The position numbers and the translations under genes are program-made. Shown piece after piece: positions 33,606-41,993 of a stretch of 64,000 bases of DNA (position 1 is the first letter of the stretch; every line of letters starts with the position of its first letter). The notes under the pieces were generated by a model. It saw nothing but the letters and a program-made list of their open reading frames with translations. It did no database searches and was not told where the DNA came from. The DNA comes from DATLGB01 sp037724045 (GTDB taxonomy: Bacteria; Actinomycetota; Thermoleophilia; Solirubrobacterales; Solirubrobacteraceae). Location: the NCBI GenBank assembly GCA_037724045.1, contig JBBJOW010000002.1, positions 1-64,000 of the forward strand, given 5' to 3'.

Positions 33606-35375
33606 ATGCGCATCTTTCTTCGGCTCTTCGGGTTCCTGCGCCCGTACCGCCGGGGAGCGATCGGGTCGCTGGTGCTCGCCGCGATCGCCATGGTCCCCAC
33701 CGCGGCGCTCCCCGCGCTGACCGGACGGGCGATCGACGAGATCGGCCGCGACGACCGCAGCGGGCTGCGCCTGCTGGCCATCGTCATCGTCGTCGCCGCG
33801 ATCGCGCGGCTCGTGCTGACCGTCGCGCGACGGGTGGTCGCAGGGCGCGTGTCGCTCGCCGTCGAGGTCGACATGCGCGCCGCGCTGTACTCGCACCTGC
33901 TGTCGCTGGAGATGGGGTTCTTCGACCGCCAGCAGACGGGCCAGCTGATGTCACGCGCGACCGTCGACCTCGGGTCCGTGCGCTTCTTTCTCGGCTACGG
34001 CCTGGTCTTCATCACGCAGAGCCTGCTGACCATCGTCCTCGCGGCCGTGGCGATGATCATCCTGCAGCCGGGCCTCGGGCTCCTCGCCCTGGTGCCCGTG
34101 CCCTTCGTGGTGCTGATCGCGTGGCGCTACGGGGTGCGCTCGCGGCCCGCGCTGCAGGAGGTCCAGCAGCGCATCGCCGAGCTGACCGCGGACGCCGAGG
34201 AGAACGTCTCCGGCGTGCGCATCGTCAAGGCGTTCGCGCGCGAGGAGCGCCAGCTGACGCGGTTCCGCGGAACCGTGCAGCGCGTGTTCGACCAGAACCT
34301 GATCTCCACCCGGCTGCGTGCGTTCTACAACCCGCTGATCGCGTTTCTGCCCCAGCTCGGGCTGGCTGCGGTGCTCGTCGTCGGGGGCCGGCGGGTCATC
34401 GACGGGACGCTCACGATCGGCGAGTTCGCCGCCTTCTACACCTACGTCCTGCTGTTGACGGGGCCGATGCGGATGCTCGGCATCGCGCTCGGGATGGCCC
34501 AGCGGGCGGTCGCGTCGGGGACGCGGCTGTTCGAGATCCTCGACCGCGCAGCGTCGCCCGCCGTACAGGAGGGCCTGCCCGCCCTGCCCGAAGGTGCGGG
34601 CCGGGTGGAGCTGCGCGACGTGTCCTTCGCCTTCGCGGGCGCCCGCTCGATGGCGCTGGACGACGTCTCGCTGACGGTGCCGGCGGGCTGCACCGTCGCG
34701 CTCGTGGGCGGCACGGGGTCGGGCAAGTCGACGCTCGTGTCGCTGATCGCCCGGCTCTACGAGCCGACGGCGGGCTCCGTCCTCATCGACGGCGCCGACG
34801 TGCGCGAGGTCGACCTCGGTTCGCTGCGGCAGGCGATCGCCGTCGTCAACGACGACCCGTTCCTGTTCTCGGACACGGTGCACAACAACATCGCCTACGC
34901 GCGGCCCGATGCGACCCGCGCAGAGGTGGTCGCCGCCGCCGAAGCCGCGCAGGCCGCCGAGTTCATCGACGAGCTGCCCGACGGCTACGACACGCGCATC
35001 GGCGAGCGCGGGCTGACCGTGAGCGGCGGCCAGCGTCAGCGGCTCGCGATCGCCCGCGCCCTGCTCGCCGACCCGCGCATCCTCGTCCTCGACGACGCCA
35101 CCTCGGCCGTGGACGCGTCGACCGAGCAGAAGATCAAGGAGGCGCTGCGCAGCGCGATGCACGGCCGGACGACGTTCGTCATCGCCCACCGGCTCTCCAC
35201 GATCGCGCTGGCGGACTTCATCGTCGTCCTCGACGGCGGACGGATCGTCGCGTCGGGCAAGCACGACGAGCTGCTTTCGCAGTCCTCGCTGTACGCGGAG
35301 ATCGCCGCGAAGGGCCTGCCCGACCAGGTCTTTCTCAACCGCAAGCCGCGCGAGCCCGAAGTGGTCGGGTTGTGA
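33606..35375 (+). CDS. ABC exporter half-transporter (degenerate-site subunit)
   Basis: 589 residues: six-helix exporter domain (about 1-330) then ATPase domain. Walker A GGTGSGKST, signature LTVSGGQRQRLAIARAL, Walker B ILVLDDATSAVD and H-loop IAHRLST. Two deviations: the catalytic Glu after Walker B is Asp, and the Q-loop reads VVNDDPFLF instead of VxQDPFLF. These mark it as the non-hydrolysing partner in a heterodimer. ATG 33606 is chosen since upstream in-frame sequence is polar. Its stop overlaps the next gene (GTGA). Substrate is likely a lipid or drug; unknown. Confidence 0.92.
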   Translation: MRIFLRLFGFLRPYRRGAIGSLVLAAIAMVPTAALPALTGRAIDEIGRDDRSGLRLLAIVIVVAAIARLVLTVARRVVAGRVSLAVEVDMRAALYSHLLSLEMGFFDRQQTGQLMSRATVDLGSVRFFLGYGLVFITQSLLTIVLAAVAMIILQPGLGLLALVPVPFVVLIAWRYGVRSRPALQEVQQRIAELTADAEENVSGVRIVKAFAREERQLTRFRGTVQRVFDQNLISTRLRAFYNPLIAFLPQLGLAAVLVVGGRRVIDGTLTIGEFAAFYTYVLLLTGPMRMLGIALGMAQRAVASGTRLFEILDRAASPAVQEGLPALPEGAGRVELRDVSFAFAGARSMALDDVSLTVPAGCTVALVGGTGSGKSTLVSLIARLYEPTAGSVLIDGADVREVDLGSLRQAIAVVNDDPFLFSDTVHNNIAYARPDATRAEVVAAAEAAQAAEFIDELPDGYDTRIGERGLTVSGGQRQRLAIARALLADPRILVLDDATSAVDASTEQKIKEALRSAMHGRTTFVIAHRLSTIALADFIVVLDGGRIVASGKHDELLSQSSLYAEIAAKGLPDQVFLNRKPREPEVVGL

Positions 35376-37153
35376 TCGCAAAGCATCAGGTCAGCACCGG
35401 CGCAGCCGGTCGCTCCGTGGACCGGCGTCAGTGGCGCGGGGTGCGTGGGCTGCTGCGCCCTTACCGCAGCCGCGTCTGGCTCACCGCCGTCGCCCTGCTG
35501 CTCGCGACTGCGGCGTCGCTGGCGCCGCCGCCGCTGGCCAAGCTCGCCATCGACGAAGGCATCACCCCCGGCGACATCGGCACGCTCAATCTCGTCGTCG
35601 TCGCCTTCCTCGTGTCCGCGATCGTCTACTTCGCGGCGACCTACGTCCAGACGTACCTCGTCGGCTGGGTCGGCCAGCGCGTGCTCCAGGACCTGCGGCT
35701 GCGCATGTTCGCCCACCTGCAATCGCTGTCGATCGGCTTCTACTCGCGCAAGCAGGCCGGCGTGCTCATCTCGCGCATGACCAACGACATCCAGGCGCTC
35801 GACCAGCTCGTCACCGATGGTGTGGTCACGCTGTTCGGCTCGTCGCTGACGCTGATCGGGACGGCGGTGATCCTGCTCGTGCTCGACCTCGAGCTCGCGC
35901 TGCTGACCTTCCTCGTCTTTCCCGTGCTCGGCATCGCCTCGGTCGTCTTCCGGATCGTGGCGGTCGACGCCTACCGCGCCACGCGGGAGAAGGTCGCGGG
36001 GCTGACCGCCTACCTGCAGGAGACGCTCTCGGGCGTTCGCGTGGTGAAGCTGTTCGCGCAGGAGCCGCGTCACCGCGACCGCTTCGCCGTGCTCAACGAG
36101 GAGAACCGGCGGATGAACATGACCACGGTCAACCTCAACGCCGCCTACTTCCCCGGCGTCGAGCTGCTCTCCGCGCTCGTGCAGGCGGGCATCCTGCTCT
36201 ACGGCGGCATCCAGGCGATCGAGGGCGAGGTCACGATCGGCGTCCTCGTCGCCTTCATCGCCGCGCTGCAGAACTTCTTCGACCCGATCCAGCAGCTGTC
36301 GCAGCTCTATACGACCTACCAGGCGGGCCGGGCGGCGCTTGAGAAGATCTTCGAGCTGCTCGACGAGGAACCCGACCTCGTCGACCGCCCCGGCGCGCTG
36401 GAGCTGCCGCGCGTCCGTGGCGAGATCGCCTTCGACGGCGTCTCCTTCGACTACGGCGCGGGCGCCTTCGCGTTGCGCGACGTCGACCTCGTCGTCCCCC
36501 CGGGCCAGACCGTCGCCCTCGTCGGCACCACGGGCGCCGGCAAGTCGACCTTCGCCAAGCTGGTCGCCCGCTTCCACGACCCCACGTCGGGCAGCGTGCG
36601 CGTCGACGGACACGACCTGCGCGACGTCACCCAGCACTCCCTGCGCGCCCAGCTGGGCATCGTCCCCCAGGAGGCGTTCCTCTTCAGCGGCACGATCGCC
36701 GACAACATCGCCTTCGGACGCCCGGACGCGACGCTCGACGACGTCCGCGACGCGGCCGCGGCCGTCGGTGCGGACGCGTTCATCGAGGGCCTCCCCGATG
36801 GCTACGACACGCCGGTCGGCGAGCGCGGCTCGGGCCTGTCGTCCGGGCAGCGCCAGCTCGTCGCGTTCGCCCGCGCGCTGATCGCCGATCCACGCATCCT
36901 CGTCCTCGACGAGGCGACGTCGAACGTGGACATCCACACCGAGTCCCGCATCGAGGACGGGCTGCGGCGGCTGCTGGCGGGCCGCACGGCGATCGTCATC
37001 GCGCACCGCCTCTCGACCATCCGCCGCGCCGGCCGGATCGTGGTGCTCGACCACGGCCGGATCGCCGAGCAGGGCACCCACGACGAGCTCATCGCCGCCG
37101 AAGGCGCGTACCACGCGCTCTACCGCGACTGGGCCGAGCAGGCCGCCGTATAG
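35372..37153 (+). CDS. ABC exporter half-transporter (catalytic subunit)
   Basis: 593 residues from GTG 35372, coupled to the previous gene. Membrane domain about residues 20-330; ATPase domain with Walker A GTTGAGKST, Q-loop IVPQEAFLF, signature LSSGQRQLVAFARAL, Walker B ILVLDEATSNVD with catalytic Glu, and H-loop IAHRLST. It supplies the consensus Walker B, as TM288 does for TM287. Ends just before the tRNA-Gln gene on the other strand. Confidence 0.93.
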   Translation: MIAKHQVSTGAAGRSVDRRQWRGVRGLLRPYRSRVWLTAVALLLATAASLAPPPLAKLAIDEGITPGDIGTLNLVVVAFLVSAIVYFAATYVQTYLVGWVGQRVLQDLRLRMFAHLQSLSIGFYSRKQAGVLISRMTNDIQALDQLVTDGVVTLFGSSLTLIGTAVILLVLDLELALLTFLVFPVLGIASVVFRIVAVDAYRATREKVAGLTAYLQETLSGVRVVKLFAQEPRHRDRFAVLNEENRRMNMTTVNLNAAYFPGVELLSALVQAGILLYGGIQAIEGEVTIGVLVAFIAALQNFFDPIQQLSQLYTTYQAGRAALEKIFELLDEEPDLVDRPGALELPRVRGEIAFDGVSFDYGAGAFALRDVDLVVPPGQTVALVGTTGAGKSTFAKLVARFHDPTSGSVRVDGHDLRDVTQHSLRAQLGIVPQEAFLFSGTIADNIAFGRPDATLDDVRDAAAAVGADAFIEGLPDGYDTPVGERGSGLSSGQRQLVAFARALIADPRILVLDEATSNVDIHTESRIEDGLRRLLAGRTAIVIAHRLSTIRRAGRIVVLDHGRIAEQGTHDELIAAEGAYHALYRDWAEQAAV

Positions 37154-37165
37154 CCACAACGAAGG

Positions 37166-37237
37166 CTGGGGAGCAGGGACTCGAACCCCAAATACCAGTA
37201 CCAGAAACTGGCGTGTTGCCAATTACACCACTCCCCA
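37166..37237 (-). tRNA. tRNA-Gln (anticodon CUG)
   Basis: 72 nt cloverleaf: acceptor TGGGGAG/CTCCCCA, D-arm GTGT/ACAC, anticodon stem CCAGT/ACTGG with loop TTCTGGT (anticodon CTG, reads CAG), T-arm with loop TTCGAGT. CCA is not encoded. All four stems pair, with two wobble pairs in the T-stem. Confidence 0.95.
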
Positions 37238-37264
37238 ATACATCGGGCGTGGTGTGGACCCGAC

Positions 37265-37277
37265 CGGGCGAAGTATA
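37265..37277 (-). promoter_or_regulatory. Possible -10 element of the tRNA-Gln gene
   Basis: TATACT on the minus strand (37277-37272) is the only AT-rich hexamer in the region and lies about 35 nt upstream of the tRNA 5' end. No recognisable -35 partner. Confidence 0.3.
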
Positions 37278-37334
37278 GGCAGGACGCGGCCGGTCGCCGC
37301 AGAGGGGATGCTCGCCGTCTGCGCGGGGAGCCCG

Positions 37335-38546
37335 TCAGCGAGCGAAGCGCTCGCCGGACCGGATGAGCTCGCGGGCCTCGTCGAGGTCCGCGGGCCGGCC
37401 GGCGGTGACGGCGGCGAGCACGCGGTCCTCAGCGTCGAGGTAGAAGACGGAGAAGTCGCCGTCGGCGATGGTGCCGCGCACCGCCTCCCGTGCCCAGGAC
37501 GACGCCGGGCCGACGTACTCGAGCGTGGCCCAGTCGGCGAGGTCGGTCCAGAAGTACGGGATCTCGGAATAGGCCCCGCCCGCCCCGCCGACTCCGACTC
37601 CAAGGATTGCGCGCGCGACGAAGGCGCCCTGCGCGCGGGCGACCTCCCAGTGCTCGACGCGCAGGCGGCGGCCGTGGACGGCCGAGTCGTACTCGCAGAC
37701 GTCGCCGGCGGCCCAGACGCCGTCCGCCGACGTGCGCAGCCCGGCGTCGCAGCGCACGCCGCCCGACTCTCCCAGTTCGAGCCCGGCGGCGCGAGCGAGC
37801 ATCACGTCGGGCATGGCGCCCGTGCCCATCACGACGAGATCGCAGTCGAGGGTGAGGCCGGACTCGCAGACGACGCGCTCCACTCGCTCGCCGGCGCCCT
37901 CGAACGCGGTCAGCGTCTCCCCCATGGCCAGCTCGACGCCGTGCTCGCGCAGCAGATCGCCCACCCACGCGCCCACCGACGGTCCGAACCCGGTGGCCAG
38001 CGGCGCGTCCTCAATCGCCACCAGCGTGCAGCGCTTGCCCAGCAGCGTCAGGGAGGCAGCGACCTCGCAAGCGATGTAGGAGCCGCCGATCAACACGACC
38101 CGCTCGGCGCCGGCCGCGTCGGCGCGGATGGCGTCGGCGTTGCCCAGCGTGCGCAGGTAGTGGATGCCTTCGAGCCCCGCGCCGTCCACGCGCAGGCGCC
38201 GGACGTTCGCGCCGGTCGCGAGCAACGCGGAGCCGAACGCGAGCTCTTCCTTCGTGGCGAGCGTCGCCACGCGCGCGGCCGGGTCGAGCTTCATCACGCT
38301 CGTGCGCGTGCGCAGGCCGATGTCCTGATCGCCCCAGAATGCGTCGGGCCGCAGGAAGGCGTCCGCCTTCGCAGAGGAGCCCTGCAGGTAGGACTTCGAC
38401 GCCGGCGGGCGCTGGTAGGGCGGGTCGGGCTCGCGGCCGGCGAGGACGATCGAGCCCGTGAAGCCCTCCGCGCGCAGCGTCTCCGCGCAGGTCGCGCCCG
38501 CGGGCCCGGCGCCGACGATCAGGACGTCGACTTCGGCGTCAGCCAC
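37335..38546 (-). CDS. FAD-dependent ferredoxin-reductase-like oxidoreductase
   Basis: 403 residues. N-terminal FAD site VLIVGAGPAGATCAETLR, substrate-facing PPYQRPPASKSYL, NAD(P)H site VVLIGGSYIACEVAASLTLLG at about residue 145, and GVWAAGDVCEYDS closing the FAD site; then a reductase C-terminal domain. This is the rubredoxin/ferredoxin reductase type that serves P450s and dioxygenases. Its start overlaps the TrkA-like gene by 8 bp, making it last in a transport operon, an unusual place. Confidence 0.9.
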   Translation of the reverse strand: MADAEVDVLIVGAGPAGATCAETLRAEGFTGSIVLAGREPDPPYQRPPASKSYLQGSSAKADAFLRPDAFWGDQDIGLRTRTSVMKLDPAARVATLATKEELAFGSALLATGANVRRLRVDGAGLEGIHYLRTLGNADAIRADAAGAERVVLIGGSYIACEVAASLTLLGKRCTLVAIEDAPLATGFGPSVGAWVGDLLREHGVELAMGETLTAFEGAGERVERVVCESGLTLDCDLVVMGTGAMPDVMLARAAGLELGESGGVRCDAGLRTSADGVWAAGDVCEYDSAVHGRRLRVEHWEVARAQGAFVARAILGVGVGGAGGAYSEIPYFWTDLADWATLEYVGPASSWAREAVRGTIADGDFSVFYLDAEDRVLAAVTAGRPADLDEARELIRSGERFAR

Positions 38547-39213
38547 GCACGTTGTCAGAGACGAAGTGGCTCGTGACCGTCTCCTCCAGGCCCGGATCGA
38601 GCACGACTAGCACTTCGTCGCCCGCCGCGATCACCGTGTCGGCCTTCGGCACGAAGCCACCGCCCTCGGCACGCAGCACCGCGACGACGAGCGCCCCCTC
38701 GGGCAGATCGAGGTCGGACACTTCCTTCCCGGCCGCGGGCGCGTCGTCGGCGACGACGAGCTCGATGATCTCCAGGCGCTCCTCGGGCAGATCGAGCAGG
38801 TGGACGAGGCCGTACTTGGGCACCTCGTGCTCGATCAGGCGCAGGATCAGGTCGGTCGCCGATACCGCCGGCGCGATGTTGAGCAGCTTGAAGAGGTTGA
38901 GATTGCGCGGGTTGTTGCAGCGGGCGATGATGCGCTCGACCTGGTACTTCTCCTTGGCGACCTGGCAGATCAGCAGGTTGTCCTCGTCGTCGCCGGTGAC
39001 GGCGACGACCAGGTCGGCGCGGTTGATGCCTGCGCGTTCGAGCACCCACAGCTCCGTGGCGTCGCCGTAGTGCACGGCGTGCTCGAGCTCCTGCTCGACG
39101 GTCAGATACCGCCGGCGGTTGGCCTCGATGACCGTGATCTCGTGGTCCTTCTCCAGCAGCTCGCGCGCGAGGTTCCAGCCGACCTTGCCGGCGCCGGCGA
39201 TGATCACGTACAC
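38539..39213 (-). CDS. TrkA-like RCK potassium-regulatory protein (N and C domains)
   Basis: 224 residues. RCK N-domain with the NAD-binding VIIAGAGKVGWNLARELLEK and acidic VIEAN after strand 2; VAVTGDDEDNLLICQVAK; RCK C-domain from about residue 140 (LEIIELVVADDAPAAGKEV, VLRAEGGGFVPKADTVI). Cytosolic gate of a cation transporter, binding nucleotide. Only 4 bp downstream of a second RCK gene. Confidence 0.9.
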   Translation of the reverse strand: MYVIIAGAGKVGWNLARELLEKDHEITVIEANRRRYLTVEQELEHAVHYGDATELWVLERAGINRADLVVAVTGDDEDNLLICQVAKEKYQVERIIARCNNPRNLNLFKLLNIAPAVSATDLILRLIEHEVPKYGLVHLLDLPEERLEIIELVVADDAPAAGKEVSDLDLPEGALVVAVLRAEGGGFVPKADTVIAAGDEVLVVLDPGLEETVTSHFVSDNVRG

Positions 39214-39217
39214 CGCG

Positions 39218-39679
39218 TCACGCTCCTTGCTCGCCAGAGCGGCCGATCGCAGCGTGCGCGCCGCCCATCGCGGCCTTCTCGAGCTGGTCGATCGCGATCG
39301 CGGTCGGGCAGACGGTGTGCAGCCCCTGCTCGGCGTACCAGGCGGCTCGGCGCGGATCCAGGATGCGCGCGATCACCTTGGGGACCTCGTAGCGCCGCTG
39401 CGCGAGCTGGGAGACGACGAGGTTGGTGTTGTCGCCGTTGGTGGAGGCGATGAAGACGTCCGCCTCGGCGATGCCGGCCTCCTCCAGCGCGTCCTGCTCG
39501 AGCGCCGTGCCGATGGTGAACCGCCCGCCCGCGGTCTCCCACGCCTCGCCGAGCTCGACGTCCAGGCGCTCGTGCGACAGCGGGTCCTCGTCGAGCACGG
39601 AGACCGTGTGGCCGGCGCGCAGGGCGGTGGTGGCGACCGCCGCCCCGACCCGGCCGGCCCCGACGACGAGGACGAACAT
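39218..39679 (-). CDS. TrkA-like RCK N-domain protein
   Basis: 153 residues from ATG 39679. VLVVGAGRVGAAVATTALRAG is the nucleotide-binding loop, followed by VSVLDEDPLS, FIASTNGDNTNLVVSQLAQRRY and RILDPRRA. It lacks an RCK C-domain, so it probably works together with the full-length TrkA-like protein encoded 4 bp downstream. The gap to the upstream permease stop is 5 bp. Longer upstream frame is antisense-like noise within the permease and was rejected. Confidence 0.88.
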   Translation of the reverse strand: MFVLVVGAGRVGAAVATTALRAGHTVSVLDEDPLSHERLDVELGEAWETAGGRFTIGTALEQDALEEAGIAEADVFIASTNGDNTNLVVSQLAQRRYEVPKVIARILDPRRAAWYAEQGLHTVCPTAIAIDQLEKAAMGGAHAAIGRSGEQGA

Positions 39680-39684
39680 CAGCG

Positions 39685-41610
39685 TTAGCCTATCGGCGCG
39701 CGGCGGGGTGCCTCGCGACGAGCGCGGCGGGGCCCGTCGGAGGCGGGCGCGGTCAGGATCACACGACACGGCGCCTTGTTGATCACGTAGCGCGTGGTGT
39801 CCCCCACGAAGGTCGACCGCAGCCCCTCCTTGCCACCCAGGGCAAGCCCGCCGCGCAGCAGCGTCGGCGCCTCGGCGGGCATGACGATGGCCTCGACGCC
39901 GCGCCGGCGCGCTTCGCGCACGATCGCCTCTCCCGCGTTGCGTGAGCGCACGATGAACGGGTTGACCTCGACGCCCTGGTACTCCTCCCCCACCGCCTTG
40001 GCGTGGGCGAGGCGCTGGCGGGCGAACTTGACGTTGGCGTCGGGCACGCGACCGTCCAGCGGTAGCGACATCGGCACGACCAGGACCCAGACGGCTTCGA
40101 TCTGCGCCCCCTGATCCTCTTCGTCGTCGGGCCCGACCTCCGCCGCCAGTCGTCCCGCGGTCTGCATGATGTCGTCGTCGAGCGCGCTCCCGAAGACGGG
40201 CACGAGGATCGACCCGTAGGCGATCCCGACGCCGCGCTGGGCCGACAGCGTGTCCTCGGGCACGGTGAAGCGCTTGGTCAGCGACTTGTCCGAGCCGGTG
40301 CGGTAGGCGACGTACATCGCCACGCCGAGCGCCATCCAGAGCGGCCCGACCCAGCGCGCGGCGTCGTGCAGACCGAGCACGGCGGTGAACGTGAGCACCG
40401 AGAGCACCGCGCCGAGCACCGCCGGCAGCGGCACGCCGCGCACGTTGAACGGCACCCGGAACGGGCGCGCGCGCGCGGGCTCGCGCCGGCGCAGGACGAG
40501 CACGGACAGGTGGACGATGGTGAAGGCGATGGTCGCCCCGAACGCGTAGATGGCGGCCAGGAACTCCGTGTCCTGGAGCAGGACCAGCAGGAAGGCCAGC
40601 ACCGCGCCGAGCGCGATGACGACGATCGGCGTCTTGAAGGTCGGGTGCAGACGCCCGACCGCCCACGGAATCTGGCGATTGATGGCCAGCGAGTAGCCCA
40701 GGCGCGAGAGCCCGAGCATCGCCCCCAGACACGCCGTGAAGAGCACCAGCGAGGCCGAGAGCCCGACCACGTAGCGCAGTCCCTCGCGCAGGCCGTCCTG
40801 CTCGACGGCCGCGATCACGCCCAGCAGCGGCGCGTCACGGCGCTCAGCCGGTCCTGTGTCGGGCCCGATCGTGCTCGCGGCGACGAGCGCGAGCCCGACG
40901 TAGGCGACCAGCATGGCGCCGACGCGCACCGACAGCAGCCGCTTGAGCCCCGCCCGGCCGATGCGGACCTGCCCCGAGAAGCCCGAGGAGGCGTCAAGTG
41001 CGGTGAAGGCGACGATCGCGAGGGGGAAGGCGAAGGCGAGGTCGGAGAAGCCGACGTCGCCGCCCCCGAAGGACAGCGGCTCCGTCAGCACCTTCGGGTC
41101 GAAGAGCACGATCAGCCCGATGACGAGCAGGAACGCCTGGACGGCCAGGTCGATCAGCGCGAAGAAGAAGAAGCGCACGAAGCGACGCGGGTCCAGACCG
41201 CGCACGTTGATGAACGCGACCAGCGCGATCACCCCGCCCGCGACGGCGATCTCCAGGCCGCCGTCGCCGAGCGGCTCCCAGAACACCGCCGCGTAGTCGG
41301 TGATCGTGAACGCCGCGATGGCGATCAGGATCAGATAGTCGAGCAGGATGGCCCAGCCCGCCACGAACGACACGAGCTCGTTGAAGGCGTAGCGCCCGAT
41401 GACGGTCGCTCCGCCCCGCTCCTGGTGCAGCGACGCGGCCTCCATGTACGACATCGCCGTCAGCACGAAGAACAGCGCCGCGGCGAGGTAGACGACCGAC
41501 GTCCAGCCGCCGGCGCGGTCGGCGACGAGGCCGAGCGAGAAGTAGAAGCCGGCGGCCACCGACGCCTGCACGAGGCCCCACAGGGCCTGCGAGCCGATCA
41601 CGCGCTTCAT
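39685..41610 (-). CDS. APC-superfamily permease fused to a UspA-like cytosolic domain (first copy)
   Basis: 641 residues. Membrane part (about 1-430) begins SQALWGLVQASVAAGFYFSLGLV with roughly twelve helices, and SRLGYSLAINRQIPW with GRLHPTFKTP as in amino acid permeases. Residues about 460-620 form a universal-stress-protein-like domain (YGSILVPVFGSALDDDIMQTAGRLA ... FVGDTTRYVINKAPCRVIL). KimA-type potassium importers share this APC-plus-cytosolic-domain plan; adjacency to two RCK proteins favours cation transport over amino acids. Inferred, not certain. Confidence 0.88.
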   Translation of the reverse strand: MKRVIGSQALWGLVQASVAAGFYFSLGLVADRAGGWTSVVYLAAALFFVLTAMSYMEAASLHQERGGATVIGRYAFNELVSFVAGWAILLDYLILIAIAAFTITDYAAVFWEPLGDGGLEIAVAGGVIALVAFINVRGLDPRRFVRFFFFALIDLAVQAFLLVIGLIVLFDPKVLTEPLSFGGGDVGFSDLAFAFPLAIVAFTALDASSGFSGQVRIGRAGLKRLLSVRVGAMLVAYVGLALVAASTIGPDTGPAERRDAPLLGVIAAVEQDGLREGLRYVVGLSASLVLFTACLGAMLGLSRLGYSLAINRQIPWAVGRLHPTFKTPIVVIALGAVLAFLLVLLQDTEFLAAIYAFGATIAFTIVHLSVLVLRRREPARARPFRVPFNVRGVPLPAVLGAVLSVLTFTAVLGLHDAARWVGPLWMALGVAMYVAYRTGSDKSLTKRFTVPEDTLSAQRGVGIAYGSILVPVFGSALDDDIMQTAGRLAAEVGPDDEEDQGAQIEAVWVLVVPMSLPLDGRVPDANVKFARQRLAHAKAVGEEYQGVEVNPFIVRSRNAGEAIVREARRRGVEAIVMPAEAPTLLRGGLALGGKEGLRSTFVGDTTRYVINKAPCRVILTAPASDGPRRARREAPRRAPIG

Positions 41611-41653
41611 CGTGCGGCCTCGCCCTGCGGGCTCATCACCGTTCGGCTGCGCC

Positions 41654-41821
41654 TCACTCCTGCAACTCCGCCCACAGCCGCAGGCCGCCGCCCACGGTCA
41701 GCAGCAGGCCGAGCACGAGACCTGCCGCGGTCGGGCCGCCGCCCTCGACGAGCGTCCGGACCACGACCGCGAGCCCGATCAGCAGCATCAGCAGCGGCAG
41801 CACCGTCGTGCGCAGGCTCAT
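41654..41821 (-). CDS. 55-residue membrane protein
   Basis: ATG 41821 to TGA 41654. Two hydrophobic segments, TTVLPLLMLLIGLAVVVRTL and then AAGLVLGLLLTVGGGLRL, separated by a short GGG turn, ending WAELQE. Lies between the two permease fusions in the same direction, 43 bp before the next one. Could be an accessory subunit. No family recognised. Confidence 0.65.
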   Translation of the reverse strand: MSLRTTVLPLLMLLIGLAVVVRTLVEGGGPTAAGLVLGLLLTVGGGLRLWAELQE

Positions 41822-41825
41822 GGCG

Positions 41826-41993
41826 CTAGTGGTCCGTCTCGTAATTCCGCGCCGGAAATGCCCGGATGCCGGCGCCGTCTGGCAAGGACGCAGGGAGGGT
41901 GCAATGGCGGAGCCATTGCCCCGAGCGAGGACACCGCCAGGCGATGATCGGCGCCCGGCATTTCGGGTGTGGGGTTGCGAGACGGGCCACTAG
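41826..41993. mobile_element. MITE-like element with 37-nt inverted ends and CTAG at both edges
   Basis: Left end CTAGTGGTCCGTCTCG (from 41826) and right end, on the opposite strand, CTAGTGGCCCGTCTCG (from 41993) match at about 30 of 37 positions. The centre contains another palindrome, GCAATGGCGGAGCCATTGC (41901-41919). CTAG on both sides fits the YTAR target duplication of IS5-type elements. No coding capacity. The right end contains the stop codon of the upstream permease. Confidence 0.65.
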
